A stretch of DNA of 64,000 bases from contig NZ_KI914899.1 in the NCBI RefSeq assembly GCF_000520555.1, positions 1 to 64,000 on the forward strand. The letters run 5' to 3'. Each line of letters begins with the position of its first letter. The first letter of the stretch is position 1. Source of the stretch: Arthrobacter sp. Br18. Its GTDB lineage: Bacteria; Actinomycetota; Actinomycetes; Actinomycetales; Micrococcaceae. Below the pieces are notes generated by a model, which had not been told where the DNA came from, ran no database searches, and was given only the letters and a program-made list of their open reading frames with translations. Of this stretch, positions 17,181 to 26,032 are shown piece by piece. The position numbers and the translations under genes are program-made.

Positions 17181-18619
17181 ACCAGGCAATCCGCAGATCC
17201 TGGATAGTCGCGATCGGCATGTTCACACTGATCCTCGGCTCCCTGACCTACGTGCAGTTCTTCCAGGCCGAGGCGCTGAGCACGAATGACTGGAACAACC
17301 GTCAGATCTATCAGGACTTCGGCCGTCCACGCGGCGCGATCCTCGTGGACGGCCGCGCTGTCGCCGAATCCGTGCCGTCCAACGACCAGTTCAACTACCA
17401 GCGGGTGTACAAACAGCCCAACCTCTACGCCCACCTCACGGGCTACTATTCACTGGTCAATGGATCCACGCATCTGGAAAAGGCCGAGTCCGACCTACTG
17501 TCCGGAACCAGCAACGAACTCTTCTACGACCGTGTTGTCCGGCTGTTCTCGAATGAGCAGGTCGCGGGCGCCTCCCTCGAGCTGACCATTGACCCGCAGC
17601 TGCAGCAACTCGCCTTCGACCTCATTCCGGACGGCCAGAAGGGCACGATCGTGGTGACGGAGCCTCGCACCGGCAACATCCTTGCCATGGCGTCAAAGCC
17701 CTCCTACGATCCCAACCTCATCGCCGCCCACGACACGAGCGCCGTGATCGAGAATGTCACTGAACTGTCCGAGGTTCCCGGTCTGTCGATCTACACGAAT
17801 CCCGCCACCGAGTCACTCGTGGCTCCCGGATCCGTCTTCAAGCTCGTCGTCGCCGCAGCTGCCCTCGAGTCCGGCCAGTTCGATGAGAATTCCGAGATAC
17901 CCAATCCTGCCGCCCTGGAGCTTCCCGGCTCGTCCCAGGCACTGCCGAACTACGTGAACGGCAACTGCGCCTCAAGGAGCACCGCGGATCTCGAATTCGC
18001 CCTCGAACAGTCCTGCAACACCCCGTTCGCCCAGATCGCCTGGGAGCTCGGGCAGGAGCGGGTGAGCCAACAGGCCGAGGCTTTCGGTTTCGGCGAGGAG
18101 TTCTTTATTCCCACCCGCGTGGTGGCCAGCTCCTTCCCCGAGGAACTCGACCAGGCGCTGCTCGCCTACTCCGCGATCGGCCAGTACGACGTGAAGGTAA
18201 CACCCCTGCAGATGGCGATGGTCAGCGCGGCCATCGCCAACGACGGCGTACTGATGAAGCCCAATCTCATCAAGTCGGTCCGCGCGCCTGATCTTGAACT
18301 TCTCGAATCTCCCCAGCCCGAGGTCTTCAGCGAGCCCATCAGCGGCGACACCGCCGACCAGCTGACGGAGTGGATGGTCAATGTGGTGGAGAATGGGACA
18401 GCCCGCGGCGCCCAGGTTTCCGGGGTGGACGTGGCAGGAAAAACCGGTACGGCGGAGCTCAGCGAAACCGGCGACAACGCATGGTTCACAGGCTTCGCTC
18501 CGGCGAATGACCCCCAGGTTGCAGTGTCCATCGTCATGGAGAACGTGGATATCGCCACGGGAAGCCAACTGACAAGTCCGAGTGCACAAAGAATCATAGA
18601 GGCGGTGCTCAACCAGTGA
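17177..18619 (+). CDS. pbpA: PbpA, class B penicillin-binding protein (transpeptidase)
   Basis: A 480-residue bitopic protein. A signal-anchor ([20 protein letters not shown]) is followed by the N-terminal dimerisation region and a transpeptidase domain. Catalytic motifs are SVFK (SxxK, in [10 protein letters not shown]), SCN (LEQSCNTPF) and KTGTAE. It crosslinks glycan strands made by RodA. Its ATG overlaps the rodA stop, and its stop overlaps the GTG of pknA, keeping the operon translationally coupled. Confidence 0.94.
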   Translation: MNQAIRRSWIVAIGMFTLILGSLTYVQFFQAEALSTNDWNNRQIYQDFGRPRGAILVDGRAVAESVPSNDQFNYQRVYKQPNLYAHLTGYYSLVNGSTHLEKAESDLLSGTSNELFYDRVVRLFSNEQVAGASLELTIDPQLQQLAFDLIPDGQKGTIVVTEPRTGNILAMASKPSYDPNLIAAHDTSAVIENVTELSEVPGLSIYTNPATESLVAPGSVFKLVVAAAALESGQFDENSEIPNPAALELPGSSQALPNYVNGNCASRSTADLEFALEQSCNTPFAQIAWELGQERVSQQAEAFGFGEEFFIPTRVVASSFPEELDQALLAYSAIGQYDVKVTPLQMAMVSAAIANDGVLMKPNLIKSVRAPDLELLESPQPEVFSEPISGDTADQLTEWMVNVVENGTARGAQVSGVDVAGKTGTAELSETGDNAWFTGFAPANDPQVAVSIVMENVDIATGSQLTSPSAQRIIEAVLNQ

Positions 18620-20475
18620 GGCCTACATCGGGAATCACCCTTGGCGGCAGGTTCGAGCTCACGGATCGCATTGCCATCGGTGGAATGGGTGAGGTCTGGA
18701 AGGCCCGGGACCAGGTGCTCGGCCGTGTGGTCGCCATCAAGATTCTCAAGGAGGAGTATTCGGGGGATCCGGCCTTCCTCAACCGGTTCCGGGCCGAGGC
18801 ACGCCACACCGCGCTCCTGAGCCATGAGGGTATAGCCAACGTCTTCGATTACGGCGAAGAGGGCGGGTCGGCCTACCTGGTGATGGAGTTGGTTCCAGGG
18901 CAACCGTTGTCCGCGGTGATCGAGAAGGAGCAGGTGCTCTCGCCGGACCGTACCCTCTCGATCGTCGGGCAGACGGCCACCGCCCTGGCCGTCGCGCATC
19001 GTCAGGGGCTCGTACACCGGGACGTTAAACCGGGAAATATCCTCGTGATGCCGAACAGCCGTGTGAAAATCACCGACTTCGGCATCGCGCGTCTCGCCGA
19101 TCAGGTCCCCCTGACGGCAACAGGGCAGGTCATGGGTACTGCGCAGTACCTCGCACCGGAGCAGGCCACCGGACAACCCGCCACGGGATCCAGCGACATC
19201 TACGCCCTGGGTGTCATCGGGTACGAGCTGCTCGCCGGCCGGCGTCCGTTCTCCGGGGAATCGCAGATCGCGATTGCCCTCGCCCAGGTCAATGACGCAC
19301 CGCCTCCGCTCCCGGAATCGATCCCGCGGCCGGTCCGCGCCCTGATCGCGTCGATGCTGGCGAAGGACCCTGCCGACCGGCCTGCGAATGCCGAGGCGCT
19401 GGCCCGCGCCGTGGACGCCATCCGTGCCGGCAACACACCGGCAGCTGAGGCCGCCGTGCCTGGAATGCTGCTCTTCGGAGGTCCGGCAGGCGCGGCGACG
19501 GCCCCGGTCCCGCGCCAGGACACCGCGGCGACCCGGACAGTTCCTTCCTCCTCAACTGCAGCGCTTCCCACCGTCGCAGCTCCCGCTGCAGCAGTTGGAG
19601 CCGGTGCCATCGCCGCGTCGCGGAACTGGTCGGAGGAGGACATCGACGGCGGGGATCCACCCGAGGAGGTGGAGCGCCGCCGGAGCCCCTGGCTGATTCC
19701 GCTCATCGTGCTGCTCATGCTGGCTCTGCTGGTTATCGCGGCCCTGGCCATCGGCCCGCTGCTCGCCGGTGATGAAACCGACCCGGCACCGGCGGTGACC
19801 ACCAGTTCAACTCCGTCGCCACGGACCAGCACGCCGCCGTCGAGCTCCCCGCCGGTCTCTTCCACACCGTCACCCTCCGCGGAGGAAACCACCCCCGAGG
19901 TGGAGGACATCATCGTCTCGGCAGCCCAGTACGAGGGACGGCAGGTCGACCAGGTGGCCGCCGAGCTCGGCGCCCTCGGCCTGACAGTGAGGCTCGAACC
20001 CGTCAGCTCGGAGGAGGAGGAGGGCACCGTACTGGGGCTCAACCCCGTTGGAACCCTCAGCCGGGGTGACAGCATCACGGTGACCTATTCGGACGGTCCC
20101 GAACGGGTCACCGTGCCCGGCGGCCTCCTCAACCAGAATGAGGCCACAGTCCGGCAGCGCCTCGCGGGCGCCGGCCTCGTGCCGGTGAATGGGGGATCCC
20201 AGGTTTCCTCGGCTCCGGTGGGCACGGTGATCGGTGTGAATCCCCAGGAAGGAAGTTCCGTCCCCACCGGAGCGCAGGTCAGCTACACGCTGTCCTCCGG
20301 TCCTCCGGTCACCGAGGCTCCGGAACCCCCGCCCGAGCCCGAACCCGAGCCCGAACCCGAGCCCGAGCCCGAACCCGAGCCGGAAATCACCGCCACCCCC
20401 ACCTTCGCCTCGGCGCCTGCACTTGTCCCTATACCCACCACCGCACCTCCGCCGTCTGCCTCCACCGAGGGATGA
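18616..20475 (+). CDS. pknA: PknA-type Ser/Thr protein kinase with PASTA domains
   Basis: A 619-residue transmembrane kinase starting at a GTG that overlaps the pbpA stop. Kinase features are the Gly-rich loop IGGMGEV, Lys42 (VVAIKIL), HRDVKPGN with catalytic Asp136, DFG near 154-156 and the APE-type YLAPEQA. After a cytosolic linker there is one membrane helix ([20 protein letters not shown]) and two PASTA-like domains, then a Glu-Pro repeat tail. M. tuberculosis PknA lacks PASTA domains, so this orthologue may sense muropeptide or lipid II by itself. The position between pbpA and pknB supports the name. Confidence 0.9.
   Translation: MRPTSGITLGGRFELTDRIAIGGMGEVWKARDQVLGRVVAIKILKEEYSGDPAFLNRFRAEARHTALLSHEGIANVFDYGEEGGSAYLVMELVPGQPLSAVIEKEQVLSPDRTLSIVGQTATALAVAHRQGLVHRDVKPGNILVMPNSRVKITDFGIARLADQVPLTATGQVMGTAQYLAPEQATGQPATGSSDIYALGVIGYELLAGRRPFSGESQIAIALAQVNDAPPPLPESIPRPVRALIASMLAKDPADRPANAEALARAVDAIRAGNTPAAEAAVPGMLLFGGPAGAATAPVPRQDTAATRTVPSSSTAALPTVAAPAAAVGAGAIAASRNWSEEDIDGGDPPEEVERRRSPWLIPLIVLLMLALLVIAALAIGPLLAGDETDPAPAVTTSSTPSPRTSTPPSSSPPVSSTPSPSAEETTPEVEDIIVSAAQYEGRQVDQVAAELGALGLTVRLEPVSSEEEEGTVLGLNPVGTLSRGDSITVTYSDGPERVTVPGGLLNQNEATVRQRLAGAGLVPVNGGSQVSSAPVGTVIGVNPQEGSSVPTGAQVSYTLSSGPPVTEAPEPPPEPEPEPEPEPEPEPEPEITATPTFASAPALVPIPTTAPPPSASTEG
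20332..20385 (+). repeat. Hexanucleotide repeat encoding (Pro-Glu)n in pknA
   Basis: Nine tandem six-base units, mostly CCCGAG or CCCGAA, encode a run of alternating Pro and Glu at the extracytoplasmic C-terminus of PknA. The unit is in frame, so slippage would change tail length without a frameshift. Confidence 0.9.
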
Positions 20476-20497
20476 CTGGGCCGACGGTGAATGCCAT

Positions 20498-22507
20498 ATG
20501 AGCGCTGAGCGGATCCTCAACGGACGCTACGAGGTCCGTGAGCTGATCGGCAGGGGAGGGATGGCCGATGTCTACCTTGGGCGTGACCTCCGGCTCGGAC
20601 GGGCAGTGGCCATCAAGGTACTGCGCCAGGACCTTGCCCGTGATCCGCTCTTCCAGTCACGCTTCCGGCGCGAAGCCCAGGCAGTTGCGGGCCTGAACTG
20701 CCCCACCATCGTTGCAGTGTTCGACACCGGCGAGGAAGAAGTACCCGACCGGCCCGAACACGAGGTGAAGGTTCCCTTCATCGTGATGGAGTTCGTCGCC
20801 GGACACACTCTCCGCGACATTGTTAGGGAGGGAGATCTCACCCAGGAAGCCGCGCTCGAGCACATGTCCGGCGTCCTGTCCGCCCTTGAGTACAGCCACC
20901 GGGCGGGCATCGTGCACCGCGACATCAAGCCGGCCAACGTGATGATCACGCCCGACGGACGCGTGAAGGTGATGGACTTCGGAATTGCGCGGGCGATCTC
21001 CGATTCGGCTGCCACCATGACCCAGACACAGGCTGTCATGGGAACCGCGCAATATCTGTCCCCGGAACAGGCGCGCGGGGAACCGGTCGACGCCCGCAGC
21101 GACGTCTATTCCGCAGGATGCCTGCTGTATGAACTGCTGACCGGGAGGCCGCCCTTTCTCGGGGACAGTCCCGTCTCGGTCGCCTACCAGCACGTGCGGG
21201 AGGAACCCAAACCCGCCGGTTCGATCAACCCTGCGGTCACTCCGGCCCTGGAGTCGGTGCTGAAAAAAGCCCTGACGAAGGATCGGGAGGAGCGCTTCCA
21301 GGACGCAGCATCCTTCCGCACCGCTCTCGAAGCGGCCGGTCGCGGCGTGTCGCTGGCACCCGACGTCGGCCTGCGCACCGAAGCGATGACTACCCTGCAG
21401 CCGGTGGTCCGGGCGACGCCCGCTCTCCACGCCGACGACGACCTTTCCACGCGGTCCATCGCCGCAGTTGCCGTCGGAGCATCCTCCGGCGCCGGGAATG
21501 CCCCGGGAGCACATCCGCGGGTGGCCACCCGCGAGGCCGGCGGCCGGAAGCGGAAGTCCTCCCGGGCAGCCTGGCTGGCTGTTGTTGCTGCAGTGATCCT
21601 CGTCCTCGCAGGCGGTTTCTTCCTCCTCAGCAACCTGGAGGACGCCCCGCCCGAAGCCGCTCCGCTGATAGAAGTGCCGATGGTGGAGCGCCTCACCGAA
21701 GCACAGGCAACCAACGAGGTGTACGGAGCCGGATTGATCCCCCTCTTCACGACGCAGCACAACTCAGACGTCGAGGAGGGCCTCGTTGTATCCTCCGATC
21801 CGGAAGCGGGCAGCAGCGTGGATCCCGACTCCCGGATCACGATGGTGGTGTCCCTGGGACCGGCCGCCGTGGAAATCCCTTCATCGATCGGGGGCATGAC
21901 CGAATCCTCGGCCCGCACTGCTCTCGAGGATGCCGGCCTGCGGGGTGGCCGAGTGACCGAGGTTACCAGCGCCACGGTCGCCGCGGGCCGGGTGATCTCG
22001 TCCACGCCCGGTGCCGGCCAGTCCGTGCAGGCCGGCAGTGCGGTGGATCTGGTCCTCTCCAACGGCCGGGTAGTCGTACCGCTGCTGATCGACCTGCCGC
22101 AGGCGGCTGCAACAGCCATGTTGAACGATCCGGGCGTGATGCTGCCCTACCGGGTGGAAATCATCGAGAACAGTGTGGTGGAACCGGGAATCGTGACGAA
22201 CCAGAGCGCCGCAGCCCGCAGCGAGGTTGCCCAGGGTACTGAGATCGTTATCACCGTGGCAGCCCCCGCCTCCGCACCAGAACCTCCACAGAGCCCGGCA
22301 GCCGCTCCTTCGCAGCTCCCTCCGGCGGCGACACCGCCGGCCCCGCCGTCGTCGACCCCCTCGCCGCAGTCGCCGTCACCCTCCCCGTCCCCGTCGCAGT
22401 CCCCGTCCCCGTCGCCGTCCCCGTCCCCGTCGCCGTCCCCGTCCCCGTCGCCGTCCCCGCAGTCTCCGTCACCCTCCCCGACGCAGCCGCCACCGGGAGA
22501 CGATTAA
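20498..22507 (+). CDS. pknB: PknB-type Ser/Thr kinase with PASTA domains
   Basis: A 669-residue receptor-like kinase. The kinase domain (about residues 10-275) has GRGGMADVYLG, Lys40 in AVAIKVL, HRDIKPANV, DFG and YLSPEQARGEP. The activation loop TMTQTQAVMGTAQ matches the PknB pattern phosphorylated on threonines. A membrane helix (WLAVVAAVILVLAGGFFLL) leads to three PASTA-like domains, beginning near IEVPMVERL, VEIPSSIGG and VVVPLLIDL. A long Pro-Ser tail closes the protein. In actinobacteria PknB senses wall fragments and controls growth and division. The ATG at 20498 is 22 bases after the pknA stop. Confidence 0.94.
   Translation: MSAERILNGRYEVRELIGRGGMADVYLGRDLRLGRAVAIKVLRQDLARDPLFQSRFRREAQAVAGLNCPTIVAVFDTGEEEVPDRPEHEVKVPFIVMEFVAGHTLRDIVREGDLTQEAALEHMSGVLSALEYSHRAGIVHRDIKPANVMITPDGRVKVMDFGIARAISDSAATMTQTQAVMGTAQYLSPEQARGEPVDARSDVYSAGCLLYELLTGRPPFLGDSPVSVAYQHVREEPKPAGSINPAVTPALESVLKKALTKDREERFQDAASFRTALEAAGRGVSLAPDVGLRTEAMTTLQPVVRATPALHADDDLSTRSIAAVAVGASSGAGNAPGAHPRVATREAGGRKRKSSRAAWLAVVAAVILVLAGGFFLLSNLEDAPPEAAPLIEVPMVERLTEAQATNEVYGAGLIPLFTTQHNSDVEEGLVVSSDPEAGSSVDPDSRITMVVSLGPAAVEIPSSIGGMTESSARTALEDAGLRGGRVTEVTSATVAAGRVISSTPGAGQSVQAGSAVDLVLSNGRVVVPLLIDLPQAAATAMLNDPGVMLPYRVEIIENSVVEPGIVTNQSAAARSEVAQGTEIVITVAAPASAPEPPQSPAAAPSQLPPAATPPAPPSSTPSPQSPSPSPSPSQSPSPSPSPSPSPSPSPSPSPQSPSPSPTQPPPGDD
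22361..22480 (+). repeat. Pro/Ser-coding low-complexity repeat at the pknB 3' end
   Basis: Repeated CCGTCC and CCGTCG hexamers encode alternating Pro-Ser with occasional Gln. The stretch lies in the extracytoplasmic C-terminus of PknB, beyond the PASTA domains, where it would form an extended wall-spanning or wall-embedded tail. Confidence 0.9.
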
Positions 22508-22526
22508 GCCACCGGGAGACGATTAA
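22489..22526 (+). repeat. Perfect 19-bp tandem duplication across the pknB stop
   Basis: GCCACCGGGAGACGATTAA occurs at 22489-22507 and again, without a gap, at 22508-22526. The first copy encodes the last residues and the TAA of PknB; the second is untranslated. Confidence 0.95.
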
Positions 22527-22530
22527 GGGT

Positions 22531-23175
22531 TCAGCGCGCGATGAGGGGACTGAGGGTCGATGCCTTTGCGGCCGCCCCCTCGAGGCCGAGCGATTCGAGC
22601 CAGTTTCCGAGCATCTGGTATCCACCCTCGGTCAGGACCGATTCGGGGTGGAACTGCACCCCGCACAGGGGTGCGGTCCGGTGCTCGAGGCCCATGATGA
22701 TTCCGCTCGCCGTGCGCGCCGTGACACTGAGATCGTCAGGAACGTCGTCGCTGACAGCCGCGAGCGAGTGGTAGCGGGTAGCCGTGACCGGTGACGGCAA
22801 ACCAGCGAACACGCCGGTGGCATCGTGCTCCACCAGGGATGTCTTCCCGTGCATGAGTTCGGGAGCATGGGTCACCGACCCCCCGTACGCTTCGGCCAGC
22901 GCCTGATGTCCGAGGCAGACTCCGAGCATCGGCTTGTCGTTGTCGCCGCACCACCGGATCAGGTCCACGCAGATCCCGGCGTCGGAGGGAGCCCCCGGTC
23001 CCGGTGATATGAGCACGCCGTCCCGCCCTTCGGCAAGTTCCGTAGCTTCTGCGAGCGGAACGTCGTCGTTCCTGATGACGGTGGTTTCCGCTCCAAGTTC
23101 CTGCAGGTAGCCCACGAGGGTATAGACAAAGCTGTCGTAATTATCGACAACGAGAATTCTGGTTGTATCAGTCAT
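22531..23175 (-). CDS. Class I glutamine amidotransferase (TrpG/PabA-like)
   Basis: A 214-residue anthranilate or 4-amino-4-deoxychorismate synthase component II. It carries the N-terminal VVDNYDSFVYTLVGYL, the ISPGPGAPSDAG segment, the nucleophile Cys in MLGVCLGHQAL, and the His-Glu pair in GVQFHPES. It releases ammonia from glutamine for TrpE or PabB, neither of which is in this window. It lies convergent to pknB, as trpG does in M. tuberculosis. The start giving MTDTTRILVVDNY was chosen because the usual first strand begins there; 49 upstream codons are dispensable. Confidence 0.88.
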   Translation of the reverse strand: MTDTTRILVVDNYDSFVYTLVGYLQELGAETTVIRNDDVPLAEATELAEGRDGVLISPGPGAPSDAGICVDLIRWCGDNDKPMLGVCLGHQALAEAYGGSVTHAPELMHGKTSLVEHDATGVFAGLPSPVTATRYHSLAAVSDDVPDDLSVTARTASGIIMGLEHRTAPLCGVQFHPESVLTEGGYQMLGNWLESLGLEGAAAKASTLSPLIAR

Positions 23176-23455
23176 GGTGCTGGAACTTGCCAATCGTGGA
23201 TTTCGGGAGCGGCTCGGGCTGCTGCTCGGATAGTGAATATGCAATGATACGCCTCCGCCGGATTGCCGTCGGGCATGCTTCGACCCCGGAAGGAGCCGCC
23301 GCCGTTCCCGGTTTGGGCGCATTGGCTAGAATCGACTGCAGGAACCTCGCCGGTTCACCGCAGCTCCACTCGGGCACGTCGGGTCCCGGCGTCGGGCGGC
23401 TCTGCCGCATCAAACGTAGCCCGGCTGATCCCAGCCGGCCCATCAAGGAGGATCT

Positions 23456-23701
23456 GTGCCAGAATCGAAACGCCGCAAGCAGCCGGCATCCGCACACGCA
23501 GCGGTCTCGGCCGAACCGAAACCCAATCCGGTCTGGTTCAAGCCAGTGATGTTCGGGCTCATGATCATCGGACTGCTGTGGATCATCACCTACTACATCT
23601 CCGAAGCGACACTTCCCGTGCAGGTGTGGGGTTCGTGGAACATCATGGCCGGCTTCGGAATAGCGATTGTCGGCTTCCTGATGACGACGCGCTGGCGGTA
23701 G
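23456..23701 (+). CDS. crgA: CrgA, cell division inhibitor/septation membrane protein
   Basis: An 81-residue protein with two membrane helices (VMFGLMIIGLLWIITYYIS and NIMAGFGIAIVGFLM) after a basic N-terminus. The C-terminus is TTRWR. This fits the actinobacterial CrgA family, a divisome component that interacts with FtsZ, FtsQ and penicillin-binding proteins. The GTG start is preceded by AAGGAGG. The placement beside pknB and trpG is the conserved one. Confidence 0.93.
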   Translation: MPESKRRKQPASAHAAVSAEPKPNPVWFKPVMFGLMIIGLLWIITYYISEATLPVQVWGSWNIMAGFGIAIVGFLMTTRWR

Positions 23702-23803
23702 GTTCCGGGTGTCAGCATCTGTGGCCGGCCTCGGCCGGAACAGAACGAACAGTCCCCTCCTGCACCCGTGACCTCCAGCCTGCCCCGGCGTACTCTTGGG
23801 GCC

Positions 23804-24535
23804 ATGGAGGATTCGCTGCGGCGCGTTGAGTTGTCCGAACGGCTGCAGGACCTGGTTCTTGAAAACCTGGGAATAACGCGCTTTCTCGAGGATCTCGCCG
23901 TGCTGTCGGCAGGTATGATTCCCGGCACCGCGGACCTGCAGTGCGGGATCACTGTCCAGCGGCGGAACATGCCCGCCACCGTCGCCGGCAGCACCATCCA
24001 GGCAAGAATCCTCGACGAAATCCAGTACCGCTCGGAAAAAGGTCCGGGACCGCATGCCATCGCCACCGGAACGCCGGCAGTGGTCGGGAATGTCCGAACC
24101 GACCGGAGATGGCCTGAGTGCTTCTCATCAGTGGCTGATCGGGGCTACTCCTCGATCCTGGCGGTTCCCCTGGTGCTTGAGCCCGGGGACAGCGGTGCCT
24201 TGACCCTCTACGCCTCCGAGCCCGGAGTCTTCACCCCCGAGCTCATTAGCGGAGTCGAGGACCATGCGCGGCAGGGCGCAAAGGCACTGCGGATCACCCT
24301 GCGTATCGCGTCCCACGTCAGCATGACGTCGAATTTGAAGGCAGCGATGGAATCATGCACGGCGATCGACCTGGCCGTGGGAATCATCATGGCTCAGAAC
24401 CACTGCACACAGTCCGAAGCAGTGGAGATCCTGTCCTGCGCATCGAGCCACCGGAATATCAAGCTGCGGGATCTTGCAGCGAAGCCCATCCACTCGGTAT
24501 CCGGTGCCACAGCCAGTACCTACTTCTCGGCCTGA
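23804..24535 (+). CDS. GAF and ANTAR domain-containing regulator
   Basis: A 243-residue protein from the chosen ATG; an in-frame GTG at 23768 would add 12 residues. The N-terminal half is a GAF sensory domain (ILDEIQYRSEKGPGPHAIAT, then SSILAVPLVLEPGDSGALTLY). The C-terminal ~60 residues form an ANTAR RNA-binding domain (AAMESCTAIDLAVGIIMAQN, then SEAVEILSCASSHRNIKLRD). ANTAR proteins bind paired hairpins in nascent RNA and prevent termination. The ligand and RNA target are not evident, and no cognate sensor kinase gene is adjacent. Confidence 0.87.
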   Translation: MEDSLRRVELSERLQDLVLENLGITRFLEDLAVLSAGMIPGTADLQCGITVQRRNMPATVAGSTIQARILDEIQYRSEKGPGPHAIATGTPAVVGNVRTDRRWPECFSSVADRGYSSILAVPLVLEPGDSGALTLYASEPGVFTPELISGVEDHARQGAKALRITLRIASHVSMTSNLKAAMESCTAIDLAVGIIMAQNHCTQSEAVEILSCASSHRNIKLRDLAAKPIHSVSGATASTYFSA

Positions 24536-24759
24536 ATTTCAGGTACCAGGGAGAGTCCCGGATCCTCGTCCCGTTGATCCAGTTCCTCGGTGAGCTCTTC
24601 GTGGCGGAAACTCGTCTCCGGTTCCACCTCCCCCTCCTCAGCATATTCGGCGTCGATCTGCCGATGTACCTTGCTGTTCAGCACCTCCACCGCCTCGTCG
24701 TCCAGAACCGCGAGATCCTCGGGGAACGGTTCTTCAGGCGGGAGTTTGCTGCTGGTCAA
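24520..24759 (-). CDS. Small acidic hypothetical protein
   Basis: A TTG at 24759, preceded by a GAGGAG site on the minus strand, opens a 79-residue frame ending in TAG. The product is very acidic, rich in Glu and Asp (EEPFPEDLAVLDDEAVEVL, EEGEVEPETSFRHEEL), with no membrane segment. The frame overlaps the 3' end of the convergent GAF-ANTAR gene by 16 bases. I do not recognise the family. Codon use and the good ribosome binding site favour a real gene. Confidence 0.5.
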   Translation of the reverse strand: MTSSKLPPEEPFPEDLAVLDDEAVEVLNSKVHRQIDAEYAEEGEVEPETSFRHEELTEELDQRDEDPGLSLVPEIQAEK

Positions 24760-25154
24760 GAGGGGCTCCTCGGGGGTCGGTAGGGTGTCACCCGATTGTA
24801 CGCACGTATCCCGAGCCTTCCCGCTACAGAAGGGGATCAGCGCCCGAACGGCCCTCCCATACTGCGGATGCGCTTCCGCTGGTACCTGTTCACTCAGGGA
24901 GGAACAGGGGTTCAGCGACCGCCAGGAGTCAGGTCCGGTGTTTGTGCACACGTTGTGCACGAAGTTATCCACAGGTGTGTACAACCCTGCCCGAAAAACC
25001 AGTAATCCTGCGTAACTCCAGTCCCAGCTTATCCACAGCTGTGGAATTACATGTGTGTAAGTTATACCCGGTGTGGATAACTGCTGTGGATAACTGCAGT
25101 TATGGCCCGTATCCCGAAGAATACGAGCCATAACGGACGCGAAGGAAGCCGCAC
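24760..25154. promoter_or_regulatory. Intergenic DnaA-box cluster
   Basis: This 395-base gap carries four perfect DnaA boxes. TTATCCACA occurs at 24965-24973 and 25029-25037; its reverse TGTGGATAA occurs at 25072-25080 and 25085-25093. Near matches lie at 24942-24950, 24953-24961 and 24976-24984. The known oriC position (dnaN-dnaA) is about 14 kb away, so this looks like a DnaA titration or control site, or a DnaA-regulated promoter for the acidic ORF. That role is inference; the boxes themselves are plain in the sequence. Confidence 0.75.
25100..25133. terminator. Imperfect hairpin downstream of the rhomboid gene
   Basis: TTATGGC (25100-25106) pairs with GCCATAA (25127-25133), and inside it CGTAT (25108-25112) pairs with ATACG (25121-25125), with a C-A mismatch between. 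It lies 22 bases past the rhomboid stop and next to the DnaA boxes. There is no U-tract, so termination is only one possibility. Confidence 0.5.
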
Positions 25155-26024
25155 TCAGATCGGCAGCAGGAACACTCCCAGAACGGTCAGGAGAACAAGC
25201 ACGACGGCAACCGCGGCCAGTCCTGCCCATTGGAGCGCTGAGCGCCGCGCGCCCTTCGGCACATAGACCAGCACCGCCACAGCCAGGGCTCCCGTGAGGA
25301 GCCCGCCGAGGTGTGCCTGCCAGGAAATGCCCTGCACCACGAAGCCGAGCACACCGTTGATGGCGATCAGGACGACGAGCTGGCGGACGTCGCCGCCGGT
25401 CCTCCGCTGAACGACGAACATGGCTCCGAAAAGCCCGAACACCGCTCCCGATGCCCCGACGACTCCCTGGTTGAAGCCGGACAGCAGCAGGACCCCCACG
25501 GAGCCTCCCACTGCAGCCAGCAGATACAGGGCCAGGAACCGGGCCCTGCCAAGCATCGGTTCGAGTGCCTGGCCCAATACCCACAGCGCGTACATGTTGA
25601 ACGCGATGTGGAGCAGGAAATTGGGCGAGTGCAGGAACGCCGCAGTAAGCATGCGCCACGGCTCGGGCTCCACAATTCCCGGAACCCCGGCCGTGTAATA
25701 GGGCGCGTACAGCAGCGTGCCGGTGACCAGTGGGGAAACGAGCTGCAGGAGGAACAGGGCGACGCAGGCACCGATGATCGAGAACGTCACGATCGGGCGT
25801 CCCGTCCGCGTCACGCCACCGAAGGCAGTCCGCGTCACCGGGATGTTCTGTGCCTGTTCGCGTACACAGTCCACGCACTGGAATCCCACGGCTGCAGGCC
25901 GCTGGCATTCGGCGCACGCCGGACGTCCGCACCGCTGACACCGGACGTAGCTGATACGGTCCGGGTGCCGTGCACAGACCGGCGCGTCCTGCCGAGGGTC
26001 GGGTGCAGGAGCTCCGTAGGTCAC
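25155..26024 (-). CDS. Rhomboid family intramembrane serine protease
   Basis: A 289-residue rhomboid. The N-terminus carries a zinc-ribbon-like Cys cluster (CARHP, CQRCGRPACAEC, CVDCVREQ). Membrane helices follow with the catalytic Ser in GASGAVFGLFG and the His in QAHLGGLLTG; a His-Asn pair lies in LLHIAFNMYALW. These are the GxSG/H dyad features of active rhomboids that cleave membrane proteins within the bilayer. The GTG start (VTYGAP) is nine bases after the ppiA stop, so both are probably in one transcript, an arrangement familiar in actinobacteria. Confidence 0.9.
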   Translation of the reverse strand: MTYGAPAPDPRQDAPVCARHPDRISYVRCQRCGRPACAECQRPAAVGFQCVDCVREQAQNIPVTRTAFGGVTRTGRPIVTFSIIGACVALFLLQLVSPLVTGTLLYAPYYTAGVPGIVEPEPWRMLTAAFLHSPNFLLHIAFNMYALWVLGQALEPMLGRARFLALYLLAAVGGSVGVLLLSGFNQGVVGASGAVFGLFGAMFVVQRRTGGDVRQLVVLIAINGVLGFVVQGISWQAHLGGLLTGALAVAVLVYVPKGARRSALQWAGLAAVAVVLVLLTVLGVFLLPI

Positions 26025-26032
26025 AGGCTTTT

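Noticed and set aside
23702-23741. Possible terminator after crgA (GTTCCGG with CCGGAAC)
   Set aside because: Only seven pairs, competing inner pairings and no U-tract; too weak to report.
24520-25941. 473-codon minus-strand frame extending the small acidic ORF upstream
   Set aside because: The upstream part runs across the DnaA-box cluster and overlaps the rhomboid gene in another frame. Only the last 79 codons behind a ribosome binding site look real.
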